Under the pieces are notes generated by a model. That model searched no databases. It saw only the letters and a program-made list of their open reading frames with translations, and was not told where the DNA came from. Source: Choristoneura fumiferana (lineage: Eukaryota; Arthropoda; Insecta; Lepidoptera; Tortricidae). Taken from it: DNA of 64,000 nt. Location of the stretch: the NCBI RefSeq assembly GCF_025370935.1, contig NC_133496.1:7814536-7878535 (forward strand). The letters run 5' to 3'. Shown one piece after another: positions 46,301-54,677 of this stretch (positions within the stretch are counted from its first letter, which is position 1; the number at the start of each line of letters is the position of its first letter). The position numbers and the translations under genes were made by a program.

Positions 46301-47692
46301 AATGTGATTTCGCTAAATAATTCTAACGCGACAAGAATTGAAGGTAGCTAGTTACCAGATTCTAGATCACTGGACTTGTTTTTATTTTTAATTTTTAAGG
46401 CAGTCACGTTGCTCGATTTTTTAAATTACTTAATTTACTTTTACTTACCTGCGTCTCACAATGTCAGCAAACTGGGATTCCGTGGGGCTAGTCGGTTCGC
46501 TGTCTGCCCCGTGTGCGTGCGCATAGGACGGGTTCGAGTAAAGAGAACTATGCTTCGAAGTCACAAGCAAAGGTTCCCGCTCCCTGGTACAAACAAGGCT
46601 TATTAAGTCGTATCAACGTTTCGATATTTGAAAAAAAAAACATTATTTTATTCATACCCAAAACATTATTCTAGAGTTTGTTGAGAACATCCTCATTTCC
46701 GTGATCACATATTTCTATAATAATAATAAATTCATTTATTTCGGGCAACTTGGCCCATCAATATATACCTTACAGACTAACATACATATTTATAATCAAT
46801 AATAATATTTAAAACAAACTATTTTTTATGCATGAGCTGTAGAATTTGATGTCACCTTCGATACTTTTAGACGTCCTATACTTTTTTTATTAAGTACTAG
46901 ATAACCTGAAAACTATATGAGAATCTTCTACCATGCTCGAATAATGACCCACTCAATGTCGTAGTTATATTATTACAAAAAAAATATTAAAAAAGAAAGA
47001 ATTGTCACACACACACACACACACACACACACAACTATAGTCTGTAACGAAATAATTTACTCAGAAATATACTATTACGTATATGGTGGTTCAATAAGGA
47101 TTATATTTCATTGATAAATCTTAATCTGTAAAAAACTATATACTATCTATATACACAAAAAACATGACTGTGCTCACTGCAACAGGAGAGGTGAAAAAGT
47201 AGCATTTTCGATTGAGAAAAGAGAAATACATGACAAGTGATAGCATTTCTATTCTTATTATTAGTTCTGGAATTAAATAATAAAAATAAATAAATATCAC
47301 GAGACAATTCACACCAATTGACCTAGTCCCAAAGTAAGCTTAGCAAAGCTTGTGTTATGGGTACTAAGCAACGGATAAATATAATTATATAGATATAGAT
47401 ACATACTTGAATACATATTAAACACCCAAGACCCGAGAACAAACATTCGTATTTTTTATACAAATATCTGCCCCGACACGGGAATCGAACCCGGGACCTC
47501 AAACTTCGTAGTCAGGTTCTCTAACCACTAGGCCGGGTCGTCGTACATACAAAGTATAGTGAATGTTTTTTTTCTTTTAAAGGCAAACTCACCTTTCCGG
47601 GTCTACGGACTCTGGGAAGTAGTCAGAGTTCCTCGCTGGCAGAGGAATCAACGGGATACTCTGCGTCACCTCCAGTAGTCCCTGCTCTACGT
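35977..47692 (-). CDS. TRPA-subfamily ankyrin-repeat cation channel (whole visible gene)
   Basis: A TRPA-type channel: a calcium-permeable, non-selective cation channel of the plasma membrane. In insects TRPA members (painless, pyrexia, TRPA1, TRPA5) serve heat, irritant or mechanical sensing. Nine minus-strand segments join through GT/AG introns in consistent phases, plus a tail segment that needs one frame change; together about 1,020 codons. In order: a Ser/Pro-rich N-terminus, about ten ankyrin repeats, S1-S6 with a pore loop (AWESFIKTIVMMTSEYDY), a conserved FMNFMIGVAVSDV after S6, and a coiled, charged C-terminus. No initiator ATG is visible; the first segment starts in mid-codon, so at least one 5' exon is missing or lies upstream, perhaps beyond the copia element. 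I cannot tell pyrexia-, painless- or TRPA5-type apart without alignment. Confidence 0.85.
36430..36860 (-). CDS. TRPA exon, S5, pore and S6
   Basis: Acceptor TTTGTTTCAG at 36861. Encodes ILLTCIFLLIAFSLSFMVQY (S5), the pore helix and filter region (SFIKTIVMMTSEYDYKELF), S6 (LFVLFLILVSMVFMNFMIGV) and the start of the tail (AVSDVADLKMAGDVRRLKKQ). The frame ends in a stop at about 36426, overlapping the next frame by four bases; the remainder of the tail is read from there. Confidence 0.85.
37230..37487 (-). CDS. TRPA exon, end of S2 to S4
   Basis: 258 bp, acceptor TACTTTCAG, donor GTAGAC. Encodes WVKLGSLILALILLC (S3) and GALLLSWSHMTYLL (S4), then the S4-S5 linker LLMFSKVASNIFK. Confidence 0.85.
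37575..38627 (-). CDS. TRPA main exon: six ankyrin repeats, linker and S1-S2
   Basis: 1,053 bp (351 codons), acceptor TATTTGCAG, donor GTAATA. Six canonical ankyrin units follow one another (ETPLHLAADRSDQE, QTPLYIALRGGHL, NNALHAAIQFGHKE, YAPIHIAAMNNHQD, WTPLQIAASKNCSE, RTALHLAADRCHRE). A linker of about 100 residues follows, then LKWKTLVPFFYVIVAIYAIF, the first transmembrane helix. The exon ends inside S2 (DMLYAPLLLVTIQ). Confidence 0.9.
39250..39483 (-). CDS. TRPA exon, ankyrin repeat
   Basis: 234 bp, acceptor ATTTATAG, donor GTAAGA, in phase throughout. Encodes VLLSHRCEDLVSLAERANTR, then a degenerate ankyrin unit (AGFTLLQASVVADWLPGV) and a linker of charged residues. Confidence 0.8.
39767..39987. 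mobile_element. MITE family F2 in a TRPA intron
   Basis: TTTGCAACTAACGTTTGGCA and AACGTTAGTTGCGAAATG form the ends, with AACCTGATT / AAATCAGGTT just inside. It fills half of the intron between the exons at 39250-39483 and 40030-40255, and its right end is about 40 bases from the latter. Confidence 0.7.
40030..40255 (-). CDS. TRPA exon, ankyrin repeats
   Basis: 226 bp, acceptor TTCTTTTTCAG, donor GTTTGT. Two ankyrin units: DTPLHTAVEIRCLSSIRLLL and GLTPLHLCVKYKLDEAFK. A (GA)n microsatellite lies about 40 bases upstream of its acceptor. Confidence 0.85.
40298..40344. repeat. (GA)n microsatellite
   Basis: About 23 uninterrupted GA units in a TRPA intron. On the gene strand it reads (TC)n, a pyrimidine tract upstream of the next exon's acceptor. 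Confidence 0.95.
40345..41270. other. TRPA intron sequence with LINE tails
   Basis: CR1-like LINE tails (TTCAAGTCGATGCCATTAAC near 40527; TCAAGTCAATCCAACAACTG near 40785). The remainder is AT-rich with nothing recognised. Confidence 0.45.
41277..41412. mobile_element. TWA-target MITE nested in an older repeat, TRPA intron
   Basis: GGGGCTGTTCCACCACCCAT and its right-end complement (ATGGATAGTGAAACAGCCCC), flanked by TAA (41274-41276 and 41413-41415). Inner arms TTAAATGTGATC / GCATCACATTTAAC and a GTCTCTATTTG-type centre give near-complete self-pairing. A 3-bp TWA target suggests PIF/Harbinger mobilisation (inference). It interrupts a degraded copy of family F3-like ends (CAGTCGAACCATTTGATTCC at 41228). 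Confidence 0.75.
41602..41689 (-). CDS. TRPA exon, ankyrin repeat
   Basis: 88 bp, acceptor TAATTGCAG, donor GTGAGT. Encodes HDPNICDDRGRTALDVAGYA and HYRRKKIV. It starts by completing a Gly codon from the preceding exon (LLNAG-HDPN), which is the usual ankyrin hairpin. Confidence 0.8.
41828..41962 (+). mobile_element. RTE-type LINE 3' end in a TRPA intron
   Basis: GTTCGCGGTGAATGCAGGTC, GGAGGCCTATATCCACCAGG, GGCGTCCTACGGCTGATATG, then GATGATG. Opposite in sense to the channel gene. Confidence 0.6.
42080..42640. mobile_element. LINE-derived sequence in a TRPA intron
   Basis: A CTCCCATAGCACTTCTTC ... TTTAGCCACCAACAG region that I do not recognise is followed, at about 42490-42630 on the minus strand, by an RTE-type tail (GGCAGGCCTCCCACTAGG; GCGGGCAACCGGTGG). 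No frame of length. Confidence 0.45.
42670..42761 (-). CDS. TRPA exon, first ankyrin repeat
   Basis: 92 bp, acceptor TTTGTAG, donor GTAAAG. Encodes GWTELHHASAMNLGFRIRVL and LNA, with the ankyrin signature of a turn followed by LHHA. Confidence 0.75.
43385..43810. mobile_element. MITE family F6 in a TRPA intron
   Basis: AAGGTGTTAATTAAATAACT and AGTTATTTAATGAACACCTT are inverted ends continuing with GAAAAC / GTTTTC. A shorter relative lies at 26625-26866. It directly precedes the LINE RT fragment. Confidence 0.7.
43820..45480 (+). pseudogene. LINE reverse transcriptase, decayed, opposite sense in a TRPA intron
   Basis: A non-LTR retrotransposon RT in at least four broken frames. 43820-44119 has KTIVVPILKNRTGD and NYRPISLATIVAKVLDGL (fingers region). 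Then come FGFRPGLSTETAILRLKHT and LSKAFD after a stop. After the SINE, 44685-45008 has ECGVRQGELTSPRLFNLYMN and the catalytic VSYADDMALL, followed by GLRYNAKKSELL. 45000-45393 continues the thumb region (EFKYLGHWVTEDL) in two frames. The endonuclease and ORF1 are missing. It resembles the jockey/CR1-type LINE abundant in Lepidoptera; I do not assign a clade. A 3' tail of AATAATTAATAA-type sequence follows to about 45700. Confidence 0.8.
44289..44610 (-). mobile_element. SINE family 1, full length, inserted in the LINE
   Basis: GAATTATTGAGT stands on both sides (44277-44288 and 44611-44622). On the minus strand the head has GTGGCCTAGTGG (A box) and GGTTTAAACCCC (B box, one change from consensus) and the tail ends in CAGCCTATAAACGTCCC-type sequence plus (ATG)n. 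It splits the RT between the LSKAFD motif and the downstream SYADD frame, so it arrived after the LINE. Confidence 0.9.
45710..46448. other. TRPA intron, nothing recognised
   Basis: Between the LINE tail and the exon at 46449. A 94-residue minus-strand frame (45710-45994) lacks any known motif, splice context or relation to the channel. Confidence 0.45.
46449..46583 (-). CDS. TRPA exon, N-terminal
   Basis: 135 bp, acceptor TTGTACCAG, donor GTAAGT. Encodes a Ser/Pro/His-rich stretch (HSSLYSNPSYAHAHGADSEP) ending FADIVRRR. Phases match both neighbours. Confidence 0.7.
46740..47034. repeat. LINE-like tail and (AC)n tract in a TRPA intron
   Basis: TTCATTTATTTCGGGCAACT and CAATATATACCTTACAGAC near 46731-46780 look like a retroposon end; an (AC)n run of 13 units lies at 47006-47032. 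Confidence 0.5.
47277..47543 (-). mobile_element. SINE family 2 in a TRPA intron, same strand as the gene
   Basis: Reverse-strand copy with intact B box (GGGAATCGAACCC on the plus strand) and A box (CTAACCACTAGGC). Its head lies about 50 bases from the donor of the exon at 47593-47692. Confidence 0.8.
47593..47692 (-). CDS. TRPA exon, first visible
   Basis: 100 bp between a CTTTCAG acceptor and a GTGAGT donor. Encodes VEQGLLEVTQSIPLIPLPAR and NSDYFPESVDPE, entering with two bases and leaving with two. The segment is low-complexity and cytoplasmic. A family 2 SINE lies only about 50 bases past its donor. Confidence 0.65.
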
Positions 47693-47693
47693 C

Positions 47694-49180
47694 TGAAAGG
47701 ATCGATTTATTTCCACATTACATCTACACATTACAGTGTGTATGTATGTATGTAAACACTTTATTGTACAAAAGAAAAGAAACAAAACACAATTGACAAA
47801 CTTTGAGATACTTGTACAGTTATCCAATGCCATAGAGTAGCAAATTACACAAAATTAAAATAATGATAATAATTTTATTACGTAGGTACCTACATTAAAG
47901 TAACTTTTGTGAATTCATTATGCACTTTCATTATCGTTAATTTAACTATAAATTGACAAAACTTAAGAGGACGTCATATTTTTAGAGTTCCATAGCGAAA
48001 TATTAAAAAAGTTCAAAATCACGTTCTGCGTGCGGATCACAGAATATACAATACAATGCAATAAAACGACTATTATCACAGACAACGAAAAGGTAGTTAC
48101 ACCGAAAATATTACAGAGTATCTCACATCTAGGCTAATGTCTCAATACTTTTTACAATATTATACATACTTACTCAAAGTTCTTTTTTATCAAATACGCC
48201 AGGAAGTGGCTATCAGTTCTCGCACTTGTCGCCCATTAGGTTCTTTACTAACTGGATACTTGAGAAAAAGACGTATAGAGTGACAAGCGAGCAAGCGATG
48301 CATTTAACGAAGTGCGCTCTTTTGATTAAACCTAATTGGTTTATTGTGGTGATGAGCCAACTACGACGAATGTCAAACGAAAGATTAAAACAATCAAAGA
48401 AATTGTATAAAAAGCCATTGCCGTTTTGTAAGTGATAGTATAATGTTTTCTAATAGCAACTCTATGTGAAACCACTATGCTTAAAATAAGAAAAAAAAAA
48501 CTGCCACCATTTCGGACACTACCAATTCTTCGACAAAATGCCAACTTATGACCCATTAAAATTTAAATTTGCTAATCACTGGACATATTTGCTAGGAAAT
48601 ATTATACATATATTATAGAGTTTTGATTATTTTTAGTTAGCTATAGAAATAATAATACAGTTAAATAGTTGACATTTGTCATTTTTGTTATTAATTTGAC
48701 ATTGTTAATTATGTATAAATTATAAAAAATATGACGATAAAAATTAAACAGAGACTTTCGTGTCGATCGCCGGACGTGATTCGAATCGTATCCGTACAGT
48801 GACTTATTAATATGCTAGTTGAGATGGATACCGCCACATGTCAATCAAGCCAAGCGATTACAATTTTTGACTGAATAGCCGGATTCCCTGGTTAGCCAGA
48901 TAGCGTAAGGGCCTGTCTCACCAATCATTGGTAAATTCTATGTGACAAATAAATGTGATGTCGTCTCTATTTAATCGGGCAAAACAAACAGAGACGGCTT
49001 GCCGGATATCTGACACTTTATAGTCGATTTCTCCGACTTTTCGGTAGGTAGGCCCATCTTTAGTCCACTGCCATTTAATTAAGACGTCTAGTCTAGGCGA
49101 GGATCGCGGTGTTAATTGCTGCATCACGCTGACATTCCAAGGATTCGGCGTTTTGCGGGTTCACCTTACGGCATCGTAAT
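47694..49180. other. Sequence 5' of the first visible TRPA exon
   Basis: Searched on the minus strand for an exon ending in phase 1 before a GT; none convinced me. A partly palindromic repeat related to the 41277 MITE (GATGTCGTCTCTATTTAATC / AAACAGAGACGG) lies at about 48908-49010. The rest is AT-rich and unassigned. Confidence 0.45.
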
Positions 49181-49189
49181 AATATATTA

Positions 49190-49400
49190 TAAAACTAGCT
49201 TTTGCCCGCGGCTCCGCCCGCGTTTTATTCGTAATCGCGCGCTGTTCCCTCGGGAACTGTGCATTTTTCCGGGATAAAAAGTAGCCTATGTCACTCACGG
49301 GCCCATAAACTATCTCTAAGCCAAAAATCACGTCGATCCGTCGCTCCGTTACGGCGTGAAAGACGGACAAACATACACACAAACACACACACTTGCGCAT
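49190..49400 (+). mobile_element. CR1-like LINE 3' end
   Basis: GCTTTTGCCCGCGGCTCCGC, AAAAAGTAGCCTATGTCACT and CGCTCCGTTACGGCGTGAAA are the standard 3' phrases of a common lepidopteran LINE. It lies just outside the copia insertion. Confidence 0.7.
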
Positions 49401-49464
49401 TTATTATATGTATATAAGTATAAGTATTTGGATGTGAAAGTTCGTGAATATGTATGTGTATGTT

Positions 49465-49801
49465 TGTTGGATTTTATGTGTACTCCCCACATTAGCATTG
49501 TCTATTGTCTATGACAGCTCATCCTTTGCACTCTTTATCTATGCTATTCTGTCTTCGCTTTGTCAAAAATCCCCACGACTGCTACGGTGTATCTTTTGAG
49601 TCTCTATTTAAAAATCAGTGTCCATCTTCTAATACTATATTTATTTTTTGACTCACAATGTGGAAATATATTATTGACATAATATAAAGATCTACATTGG
49701 CTGGATTTGTGTTTTTTTGTTATCGACACACCTCATACGAATAACCTTAGTAAGTATATCGCACGGCGACGCAGCCCACAGCGCAATTGCTCTTGCCAAC
49801 A
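49465..49801 (+). repeat. copia 5' LTR
   Basis: 337 bp, TGTTGG...CCAACA. Contains T6 and T7 runs where the 3' LTR has T5 and T5. Promoter and polyadenylation signals should lie here; a TATTTAAAAATC stretch is the best TATA candidate. Confidence 0.92.
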
Positions 49802-49946
49802 GGTTAGAGTGCCCAGAAAAATCCCAACGCCGTGTGATTGCTCAACAATTATACCAAGAAGGTAATATTTTTTTTGAGGTTATAAGTTTGCACCAATCCC
49901 CTCGTGCAAACAGATCGATACCCAAATCCAGCCACAACTTAACATT

Positions 49947-50975
49947 ATGTCGAAGACGGAAACTACGACAAATATCCCCGTTGAAAAACTAGAAGGTATA
50001 AGTAATTATGTAAACTGGAAATTTGCTATGCAAATGTTGCTGACCCTGGATGGAATGTGGAAGTGCATCGACGGCACCAATACTGATGCTACCACAGACA
50101 GCCGCGCCCTGGCTCGTATTTGCCTCGCAATTAAACCAACTCTTTATCAATATGTGCGTGATGCAAAGACTGCAAAAGATGCTTGGCAGAAGTTAGCGAA
50201 CACATTTGAACCAAAGGGTTTATACAGGAAGGTTTTATTACTCAGACAACTTCACAAGATAGAATACAAACAGTACAGCGGAATGTCGGAGTACATTGAG
50301 GCAGTAATGCGGCTAGTGCAGCAACTGGCGGATATCGGTAAAATCATTGAAGACGATGAGGTTGCGGAGATCCTGCTAAGCGGCCTGTCACAGGAGTTTG
50401 ACAACTTAGTATCCGGTTTGGAGACAGCCTGTCTGACAGGCAACCTTACAAGCGAAATAGTCCGTACGCGCCTGCTACAGGAGGAGCATCGGCGCAATGG
50501 TGAAGAAGGCTCGACGGCATATTATGTTAAGAAGAAGAAGAGTCCGTTATTCTGCAGTTTCTGCAAGAGGACCGGCCACAATATCAAGAAATGTTTTAAG
50601 AAGAAGAGGGAAGATCAGAAGGGACCGCATTCCATGTTTGCTTCGGCTAATGCAGTATCCAGACAAGACTCCCAGGACTTCATCCTTGATAGTGGGTCAA
50701 CGTCACACATGACCTCGGATAGGGACCTCTTTAGCGAGACTGCAGGTAAAAATTCTATTGTATATATAGCCAATGGTCATAAACTAGTTAGTAATATTAC
50801 TGGTAAAATTCCTCTTTCTTCTAACATATGCCTAAGTAATGTTCTCCATGTGCCAGACCTTACTAGTAATTTATTGTCAGTAGGACAAATTGCTGACAGG
50901 GGATATTCTGTCATTTTAAAAAGGATAAATGTCAAATATTTCAAGACTGTAAAGTCACTGGCAACCCAATTTTGA
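49947..50975 (+). CDS. copia gag and start of protease
   Basis: 342 codons. Residues about 1-190 form the copia-type Gag (KLEGISNYVNWKFAMQMLLT; AWQKLANTFEPKGLYRKVLL), which packages RNA into virus-like particles. Residues about 202-215 are the CCHC zinc knuckle (CSFCKRTGHNIKKC). The aspartic protease begins with FILDSGSTSHMT (catalytic DSG at about 248-250). The true frame leaves this ORF near 50913-50925, where a T-run is one base short; the last 15 or so residues printed by this frame are out of phase. Start at the first ATG after the 5' leader. Confidence 0.85.
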   Translation: MSKTETTTNIPVEKLEGISNYVNWKFAMQMLLTLDGMWKCIDGTNTDATTDSRALARICLAIKPTLYQYVRDAKTAKDAWQKLANTFEPKGLYRKVLLLRQLHKIEYKQYSGMSEYIEAVMRLVQQLADIGKIIEDDEVAEILLSGLSQEFDNLVSGLETACLTGNLTSEIVRTRLLQEEHRRNGEEGSTAYYVKKKKSPLFCSFCKRTGHNIKKCFKKKREDQKGPHSMFASANAVSRQDSQDFILDSGSTSHMTSDRDLFSETAGKNSIVYIANGHKLVSNITGKIPLSSNICLSNVLHVPDLTSNLLSVGQIADRGYSVILKRINVKYFKTVKSLATQF

Positions 50976-51491
50976 CTGCTAGGAATGAGAAAGGTTTGTA
51001 TAAAGTGAAGGTGCAAGGACGGCCTGTCTTTGAGGAGGAGCCTCTCAAGCCCATGCAACGGCAAGGTACAGAGAAGGCTCATGCAGCGTTAGATGTGTCC
51101 ATGGACACATGGCACAAGCGTCTTGGCCATTTATCAGAGGAAGGTATGCGAACTTTGGGTGATGGAAAACATTGCATGAATTTTCGTTTTAAGGAACAAC
51201 AGCAGGAAGGCATACGTGGTAGCTGCGTGTCGTGCTTGACGGGGAAGATGCCTACAGCACCTTATCCTACTGTCAGCTCCAGTCGCACTACTCAACCACT
51301 CCAAATCATACACTCTGATGTCATCGGCCCGATGCAAGTACGCTCATGGGGCGGAGCACGTTACTTGCTTACCTTTACGGACAACTTTACCCGAAAAACA
51401 TGGGATACCTAATGAAAAATAAATCTGAGGTGAGTTCTCACTTTATTCATTTTAAAAGCCTAGTTGAAAAACAAAGGGACTGCCAATAAAA
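50926..51491 (+). CDS. copia protease end and integrase N-terminal half
   Basis: Read mostly in the frame open to 51412. Contains the GAG-pre-integrase zinc-binding segment (DTWHKRLGHLSEEGMR ... GSCVSCLTGKMP, an HHCC motif) and the first catalytic Asp of the integrase core (LTFTDNFTRK). Two further one-base losses, at a G-run near 51402 and another near 51476, move the frame twice before the long downstream ORF. Confidence 0.8.
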
Positions 51492-54125
51492 GTGCTTCGT
51501 ACAGATAATGGTACCGAGTATGTTAATCATAGACTCAGTAGTTATCTTCAGAAGCATGGTATCATTCACCAAACCACTGTGCCCTACTGTAGTGCTCAGA
51601 ATGGCCTTGCAGAAAGGGCAGGCAAGACTATTTTTGACAAAGCAAGGGCTATGCTACAGGAATCTGGTCTTTGTAATCGATTCTGGGGTGAGAGCGTAAT
51701 GTGCGCAATTTATTTAAAAAATAGATCTCCTACCAGAGCTTTATCAGGTAGCATTCCTGAACGCTTATGGTCTGAGTCTGAAATAGATGTCAGCCATTTA
51801 CGCGTCTTTGGCTGTCTTGCTTATGCTTTAATTCCTAGTCAAAAACGTCGAAAGCTCGATCCAAAATCGAAAGCTTATATATTTGTAGGTTATGGTGAAA
51901 ATTGCAAAGGATACCGTTTGTCTGATCCTACCAATCCTCGTAATGTAATACTTTCAAGGACAGTTACTTTTATAGAGGATAAGTTTCCTGAAAAACATAA
52001 CAGATGTCAGCCTAGTTGTGGGGATAATTTTTATTTTTACAATATTGACAATTCAAATAATGGCAATAATTCAAATTTTAAGGAATCTAGTCAAGAAACT
52101 ATTTTAAATGATGATTTAGTTTTAAATAATGATTTAATTTTAAATAATGAATTGAATATGAATAATAAAGCCAATTTTAATGATGAACATGACAAATCCA
52201 ATAAATCTTGCTCAACAAACCCTCATATAATTTCAGATGCAGAGTCGCCAACTATGCCTGCGTGCTCGCCGCTGTCTGAAAATTACTGCACTGGCGATGA
52301 AGGTGCTGATGACGATTATGGTGATGAGGATTACGTGCCAGAGGGCACTATGTCTTCGCTTCCTACGTCATCACTTGATGGTAATGACAAAGGTAATGGA
52401 GATTGTGTTCCACTGGACGCGGAAGCTTCTGTGCCTGAGTCTGCTGCACCTGATAAAGAGTCCATGTCGTCGGCTGTTCCCGACACATTTAACTCGCGCC
52501 CTGTACGTCGTACGAGAGGTAATGTTCCTGGCAGGTTTAACGATTATGATTTGTCCATGTTATCTATGATGGCTGATGGTTCTTTGGATGAACCGTCGTC
52601 ATATGAGGAAGCTGTTAACTCTTCAAATAAAGACAGCTGGTGCCAGGCGATGAGAAGTGAGTATGACTCTATGATCAAAAATAATGTTTGGACGCTAGTT
52701 GATCGGCCCAAAAACGAAAATATCGTTAAATGTAAATGGGTCTTCAAAAGGAAGCTAGATGATTCAGGTAAAAATTCTAAATTCAAAGCTAGACTGGTTG
52801 CTCGTGGCTTTAGTCAAAAGGAGGGGATTGACTATACTGATACTTTTTCACCAGTGGTAAGGCACAGCACTTTGAGAATCTTATTTTCTTTAGCAACAGA
52901 ATTGGAATTAGAAATTGATCATATTGATGTTACGACCGCTTTCTTAAATGGTGATCTTGATGAAAAGATCTTTATGGAACAACCACCAGGTTTTAAAAGT
53001 AATGACAAAGTTTGTTTACTTAATAAAAGCATTTATGGCCTGAAACAGGCGAGTAGAGTGTGGAATGCAAAAATTCATTCAGTATTGTCATTAAATAATT
53101 ATGTTCAAAGTAAATGTGAACCTTGCATTTATGTTAAGAAAACTAAGTCAGAACATATAATTATAGGTCTCTATGTCGATGACTTTTATATCTTTCATAA
53201 CAATTGTATTCAAAGTGTTCTAAAAATGTTACAAGATAATTTTGAAATCCGTCATTTAGGAAAATTACAAAATTGTTTAGGTATGAATATTAATAGATAT
53301 AATGGTGTTACTACATTAGACCAATCCGCATATGTAAAGCGTTTGTTAATTAAGTACAATATGTCTGATTGTAAAGCTGTTTCCACACCATTGCCTGTTA
53401 ATTCTAAATTTGAAAAATCTGAAAAGGAATGTATAAGCGATGATGCCTATAAATATAGACAGTTATTGGGCAGTTTGATGTATTTAAGTGTTTGCACAAG
53501 ACCTGATATATCATTTGCGTGCAGCCAGTTAAGCATGTTTAATAATTGTTTTGATGAAAGTCACTGGCGCGCTGCAAAACGTGTTTTGCGATATTTGGCA
53601 GGTACAGTCAATCACGGACTGTACTTCACTAAGAGCGATAGTTTTGATATCAATGCTTACACAGATGCAGACTGGGCAAACGATATATCAGACCGCAGAT
53701 CTTACACTGGGTTTGTCATAAAGTTAGGCAATAATGTTATCAACTGGGAGTCCAGAAAGCAGCGTTGTATTGCTCTATCAAGCTGTGAATCAGAGTATAT
53801 CTCTATTGCTGAAGTGTGCAAAGACATTTGCTTTGTTAAAAGTTTCATTGCTGAAATTATAGACAAAACTTGTAATGTAGTTGTATACAATGACAGTCAA
53901 AGTGCACAAAAGTTGCTTCTTATTAAAGATCACTCCCATAAGAGAACTAAGCACATAGACCTAAGATACCATTATATCAAAGATCTAGTCCAAAAGAAAT
54001 ACCTAAGTGTTAAATATTTGCAAACAGATCACATGGTGGCAGACATACTTACAAAGCCATTATGTGCTCAGAAACATAACAACTTTGTGAAGGCATTGAA
54101 TCTTAAACCGTTAAGCTTGAAATAG
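51492..54125 (+). CDS. copia integrase core, reverse transcriptase and RNase H
   Basis: 877 codons, uninterrupted. The integrase supplies the second and third acidic residues (LRTDNGTEY and QNGLAERAGKTI). An Asn/Asp/Ser-rich spacer follows (about residues 180-330). The copia RT runs from WTLVDRPKNENIVKCKWVFK through IDHIDVTTAFLNGDLDE, IYGLKQASRVWN and the catalytic GLYVDDF. RNase H carries YTDADWANDISDRRSYTG, LSSCESEY and NDSQSAQKL, ending RTKHIDLRYHYI and VADILTKPL. All key residues are present, so this part looks functional. It ends 213 bases before the 3' LTR. Confidence 0.93.
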   Translation: MLRTDNGTEYVNHRLSSYLQKHGIIHQTTVPYCSAQNGLAERAGKTIFDKARAMLQESGLCNRFWGESVMCAIYLKNRSPTRALSGSIPERLWSESEIDVSHLRVFGCLAYALIPSQKRRKLDPKSKAYIFVGYGENCKGYRLSDPTNPRNVILSRTVTFIEDKFPEKHNRCQPSCGDNFYFYNIDNSNNGNNSNFKESSQETILNDDLVLNNDLILNNELNMNNKANFNDEHDKSNKSCSTNPHIISDAESPTMPACSPLSENYCTGDEGADDDYGDEDYVPEGTMSSLPTSSLDGNDKGNGDCVPLDAEASVPESAAPDKESMSSAVPDTFNSRPVRRTRGNVPGRFNDYDLSMLSMMADGSLDEPSSYEEAVNSSNKDSWCQAMRSEYDSMIKNNVWTLVDRPKNENIVKCKWVFKRKLDDSGKNSKFKARLVARGFSQKEGIDYTDTFSPVVRHSTLRILFSLATELELEIDHIDVTTAFLNGDLDEKIFMEQPPGFKSNDKVCLLNKSIYGLKQASRVWNAKIHSVLSLNNYVQSKCEPCIYVKKTKSEHIIIGLYVDDFYIFHNNCIQSVLKMLQDNFEIRHLGKLQNCLGMNINRYNGVTTLDQSAYVKRLLIKYNMSDCKAVSTPLPVNSKFEKSEKECISDDAYKYRQLLGSLMYLSVCTRPDISFACSQLSMFNNCFDESHWRAAKRVLRYLAGTVNHGLYFTKSDSFDINAYTDADWANDISDRRSYTGFVIKLGNNVINWESRKQRCIALSSCESEYISIAEVCKDICFVKSFIAEIIDKTCNVVVYNDSQSAQKLLLIKDHSHKRTKHIDLRYHYIKDLVQKKYLSVKYLQTDHMVADILTKPLCAQKHNNFVKALNLKPLSLK

Positions 54126-54329
54126 TATATAATTGTAATGTTGTTATGTTAAGTTAATTATGCATCATTTTATTTTAATGCTCTACTTTATGCATGTTAT
54201 AATGAGCTACTAGGCTTTAGTTTTTAAACTCTACCATACCTTGTTTGCCTGTTATTATGTAATGTATGCTTATGTAGAGCCATAATTGCTCATGTAGTCT
54301 CAGGATTAATGTAATCTAATGTGAGGCGT

Positions 54330-54338
54330 AAGGAGGAG
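54330..54338 (+). other. copia polypurine tract
   Basis: AAGGAGGAG immediately before the TGTTGG of the 3' LTR, the usual primer site for plus-strand DNA synthesis. Confidence 0.75.
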
Positions 54339-54672
54339 TGTTGGATTTTATGTGTACTCCCCACATTAGCATTGTCTATTGTCTATGACAGCTCATCCTT
54401 TGCACTCTTTATCTATGCTATTCTGTCTTCGCTTTGTCAAAAATCCCCACGACTGCTACGGTGTATCTTTTGAGTCTCTATTTAAAAATCAGTGTCCATC
54501 TTCTAATACTATATTTATTTTTGACTCACAATGTGGAAATATATTATTGACATAATATAAAGATCTACATTGGCTGGATTTGTGTTTTTGTTATCGACAC
54601 ACCTCATACGAATAACCTTAGTAAGTATATCGCACGGCGACGCAGCCCACAGCGCAATTGCTCTTGCCAACA
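54339..54672 (+). repeat. copia 3' LTR
   Basis: 334 bp, identical to the 5' LTR except for two shorter T-runs. Followed by ATGTT. Confidence 0.92.
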
Positions 54673-54677
54673 ATGTT

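Larger units (their letters stand above)
49460..54677 (+). mobile_element. Ty1/copia LTR retrotransposon, complete
   Basis: Flanked by a perfect ATGTT target duplication (49460-49464 and 54673-54677). Two LTRs of 337 and 334 bp start TGTTGG and end CCAACA. Apart from the length of two T-runs they are identical by eye. Internal order is gag, protease, integrase, RT, RNase H, which defines copia (Ty1) elements. A purine tract (AAGGAGGAG, 54330-54338) abuts the 3' LTR. Just after the 5' LTR, GGTTAGAGTGCCCAG is the place for the primer-binding site, possibly of the internal-tRNA type used by copia (uncertain). The polyprotein frame is broken three times by one-base losses in homopolymers. The near-identical LTRs indicate a very young insertion. 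Confidence 0.93.

Noticed and set aside
48918..49127. Possible 5' exon of the TRPA gene
   Set aside because: The frame overlaps a palindromic repeat and has no donor in the required phase.
50905..51412. Programmed frameshifting between copia gag and pol
   Set aside because: Copia elements use one ORF, there are three breaks and not one, and all fit lost bases in homopolymers.
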